64,000 bases of DNA from Aquabacterium sp. CECT 9606 (GTDB lineage Bacteria > Pseudomonadota > Gammaproteobacteria > Burkholderiales > Burkholderiaceae_C), in contig NZ_CAKKNB010000004.1 in the NCBI RefSeq assembly GCF_918741295.1, forward strand, positions 1-64,000, read 5' to 3'. A program made the translations under genes and the position numbers. How positions within the stretch are numbered: the stretch's first letter is position 1; each line of letters starts with the position of its first letter. The notes under the pieces were generated by a model. The model was not told the origin of the DNA, did not search any database, and saw only the letters and a list, made by a program, of their open reading frames with translations. Positions 62,013 through 64,000 of this stretch are shown here, piece by piece.

Positions 62013-62884
62013 CCGCACCGCTGATCGCGCTGGGCACGGCCCAGTTCGGCATGAACTATGGCATTGCGAACCAGTCGGGTCAGGTGTCGCTGGACGAAGT
62101 CGGACGCATCCTCGCGCTGGCGCGGGAGCAAGGCATCGACACCTTGGACACCGCCATGGACTATGGCGACAGCGAAGCCTGCCTGGGGGAATGCGGCGTG
62201 TCGGATTTCCGGATCGTCACGAAGTTGTCGGCCCTGCCTGACGAAGTCACCGATGTCGACGAATGGGTGCAGGGCAAGGTGCGGGCGTGCCTGCGACGCT
62301 TGCGGGTGCCTTCCGTTCGCAGTTTGCTGCTGCACCGCCCGCATCAACTTTCAGGCCCCCGAGGCCCTGAGCTGGCGCGGGCCCTCCAGCGTTTGAAGGC
62401 AAAAGGCCTGGTCGAGAAGCTGGGCGTGTCCATCTATTCGCCCGCGGAGTTGGACAGCGTGTTTCAAGCCTGTCCGGTGGACCTGGTGCAGGCGCCTTTC
62501 AGCCTGGTCGACCGGCGTTTGCAGACCAGCGGCTGGCTGCAGAAACTGCACGAGACCGGCGTGGAAGTGCATGTGCGCTCCGCTTTTCTGCAGGGCCTGC
62601 TGTTGATGCCCCGAGACGGCATTCCCGGCAAGTTCTCTCCCTGGGCGCCAACCTGGGATGCCTGGCATGCCTGGCTGGCCGCCAGTGGCTGTCCCGCCGT
62701 ACAGGCTTGCCTTGGATTCGTGCGCACCTTTGCGCAGATCGACAGAATCGTGGTCGGCGTGGACAGCCTGGACCAGTTCAGGCAACTGGCTGGGGCGGCC
62801 CATGCCGCTGTCCCAGCCAAATGGCCGGCCATCGGGGTCGATGACGAAAGCCTGGTCAACCCCTCGAAATGGAACACGCTATGA
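62009..62884 (+). CDS. aldo/keto reductase of the nonulosonate cluster
   Basis: 291 residues. LGTAQFGMNYGIAN at the N-terminus, catalytic Asp and Tyr in DTAMDYGDSE, Lys in IVTKLS and His in LLLHRPH. AKR genes recur in pseudaminic/legionaminic-type clusters but their step is not settled. Coupled by ATGA on both sides. Confidence 0.88.
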   Translation: MTAPLIALGTAQFGMNYGIANQSGQVSLDEVGRILALAREQGIDTLDTAMDYGDSEACLGECGVSDFRIVTKLSALPDEVTDVDEWVQGKVRACLRRLRVPSVRSLLLHRPHQLSGPRGPELARALQRLKAKGLVEKLGVSIYSPAELDSVFQACPVDLVQAPFSLVDRRLQTSGWLQKLHETGVEVHVRSAFLQGLLLMPRDGIPGKFSPWAPTWDAWHAWLAASGCPAVQACLGFVRTFAQIDRIVVGVDSLDQFRQLAGAAHAAVPAKWPAIGVDDESLVNPSKWNTL

Positions 62885-63648
62885 ACGTTGTCGCCATCAT
62901 CCAAGCACGGATGAGCTCGACCCGCTTGCCTGGCAAGGTGCTCATGCCGCTGGCGGGCCAGCCAGTGCTTGAGCATGTCGTCAGCCGCATCGAGCATTGC
63001 CAGACCATCCAGAAGATTGTGGTGGCGACCTCGCATGATGCCAGCGATGACGCCATTGAGCAGTGGTGCCTTGAGCGGGGTGTTGCCTGCTATCGAGGCA
63101 GCCTGCACGATGTGCTGGACCGTTATTACCAGGCGGCCAGGCTCCATGCCGCCGATGCCATCGTGCGCATCACCGCGGATTGCCCTGCCATCGACCCGAC
63201 CATCGTCGATGAGGTGGTGCAGGGCTACCTGGCTGGTGGTTTCGAATTTTTCGGCCTGGCGGGCGAGTTCCCTGATGGACTGGACTGCACGGTGTTCGCC
63301 TTTTCCGCCATTGAGCGTGCGTGGAAGGAGGCGACCTTGCCTTCCGAACGTGAACACGTTGGGCCCTTCATCGAAAAGCAGCCCGGGCTGTTCAAGAGCG
63401 GCGGCCTGACCAAGTTCACAGGCCTGTCGCACCACCGCTGGACGCTGGACGAGCCGCGTGACCTTGAATTCTTGCAGGCCGTCTTCACGCGCCTGTACCG
63501 CGACAAGGCGCCGCCATTCATGGCCAGCGAGGTATTGACCCTGCTGGACGCCGAGCCTGAACTGGCCGGCATCAACAGCGACATCGTTCGCAATGCAGGC
63601 TACCTCAAGTCACTCCAAACAGACAAGGAACGTCATGTACAGCCTTGA
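62881..63648 (+). CDS. SpsF-like cytidylyltransferase
   Basis: 255 residues from ATG 62881. VAIIQARMSSTRLPGKVLMPL is the nucleotide-binding signature (shown in part), with RITADCPAIDP as metal-binding motif. Family includes CMP-sugar synthetases such as PseF and SpsF; in this context activation of pseudaminic acid or a relative is likely. Overlaps the next gene by 14 bases. Confidence 0.85.
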   Translation: MNVVAIIQARMSSTRLPGKVLMPLAGQPVLEHVVSRIEHCQTIQKIVVATSHDASDDAIEQWCLERGVACYRGSLHDVLDRYYQAARLHAADAIVRITADCPAIDPTIVDEVVQGYLAGGFEFFGLAGEFPDGLDCTVFAFSAIERAWKEATLPSEREHVGPFIEKQPGLFKSGGLTKFTGLSHHRWTLDEPRDLEFLQAVFTRLYRDKAPPFMASEVLTLLDAEPELAGINSDIVRNAGYLKSLQTDKERHVQP

Positions 63649-64000
63649 AGAACTCAAGAAGAGCCAGGGCGTGGCCCTTTACAACCATGCCAAGACACTC
63701 ATCCCTGGCGGGACACAATTGCTGTCCAAGCGGCCAGAGATGTTCGCGCCCGAAGTCTGGCCGGCGTATTACGAAAAGGCCAAGGGTTGTCGCGTGTGGG
63801 ACCTGGACGGCCGGGAGTTCATCGACATGTCCATCATGGCGGTGGGTGCCTGCATTCTTGGTTATGCCGACGACGAGGTGGATGACGCGGTAGTCGCCGC
63901 CTTGCGCAACGGCGTCAACAGCTCTCTCAATTGCCCGGAAGAGGTTCAACTGGCGGAAGCCTTGATGGCCTTGCACCCGTGGTTCGGCATGGTTCGTTAT
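63635..64000 (+). CDS. class III aminotransferase, HemL-like (partial at window end)
   Basis: The first 122 codons only. LIPGGTQLLSKRPEM, RVWDLDGREFIDMSIM and the GYADDEVDDAVVAAL segment match glutamate-1-semialdehyde-type aminotransferases. The PLP lysine lies beyond the window. Such enzymes occur in nonulosonate clusters and may add an amino group or isomerise it. Start at ATG 63635 lies inside the end of the SpsF-like gene. Confidence 0.85.
   Translation, partial: MYSLEELKKSQGVALYNHAKTLIPGGTQLLSKRPEMFAPEVWPAYYEKAKGCRVWDLDGREFIDMSIMAVGACILGYADDEVDDAVVAALRNGVNSSLNCPEEVQLAEALMALHPWFGMVRY

Overview
The window looks like a chromosomal segment of a betaproteobacterium of the order Burkholderiales, near Comamonadaceae or Sphaerotilaceae. 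Evidence for this is the gene order pilB-pilC-pilD-coaE-zapD-yacG, the block argJ / secA / M23 peptidase / DUF721, a tmRNA with an ANDQTFALAA-type tag, and GC-rich core genes. The species cannot be fixed from the sequence alone.

Positions 1-17.4 kb are the right part of an integrated element inserted at the 3' end of ssrA (tmRNA). A P4-type tyrosine integrase sits next to the tmRNA. To its left, almost all on the minus strand and with many ATGA/TGATG overlaps, lie a ribbon-helix-helix-like regulator, small genes, an HNH endonuclease, an AlpA-type regulator, an HTH_39-like protein, a replication-initiator-like gene with iterons inside its coding sequence, a degenerate Toprim protein, and two large glycine/alanine-rich proteins resembling phage DNA-ejection proteins. 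No terminase, portal, capsid or tail gene is visible. The far left holds accessory genes: a HAF-repeat PEP-CTERM-like protein, a YHYH peptide, a small membrane/Cys-rich cluster and a HEPN-motif protein. The stop codon of the HEPN gene is supplied by the terminal repeat of an IS3-type element that runs off the window. The left att site is not in the window.

Positions 17.4-32 kb are core genome: tmRNA, argJ, a LytS/LytR two-component pair downstream of a TRAP-type permease, secA, a DUF2946-like gene with a ZnuD-like TonB receptor, an M23 peptidase, a DUF721 (DciA-like) gene, and a rubrerythrin-rubredoxin-rubredoxin reductase operon.

Positions 32.2-48.4 kb are a Wzx/Wzy-type exopolysaccharide locus of lower GC in its middle. 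It encodes an export protein (OPX), a chain-length protein, a flippase, a STELLO-like gene broken by an in-frame amber codon, five further glycosyltransferases, a methyltransferase, a polymerase and an asparagine synthase. A convergent WecA-like phosphoglycosyltransferase gene lies at its end and is the only visible candidate to start the repeat unit.

Positions 48.5-57.4 kb are housekeeping and type IV pilus genes, then msbA-waaC-DUF4254 for lipid A/LPS core. From 57.5 kb two surface-sugar transferase genes precede a pseudaminic-acid-like cluster (pseB, pseC, aldo/keto reductase, SpsF-like cytidylyltransferase, class III aminotransferase) that continues beyond the window.

The signals that best deserve follow-up are in the integrated element: two intergenic leaders with the same two-hairpin layout but different stem sequences (15151-15241 and 15621-15707), a three-way-junction leader (13502-13566), phased 10-bp CCGGA repeats beside the attachment site, and iterons inside the replication gene.
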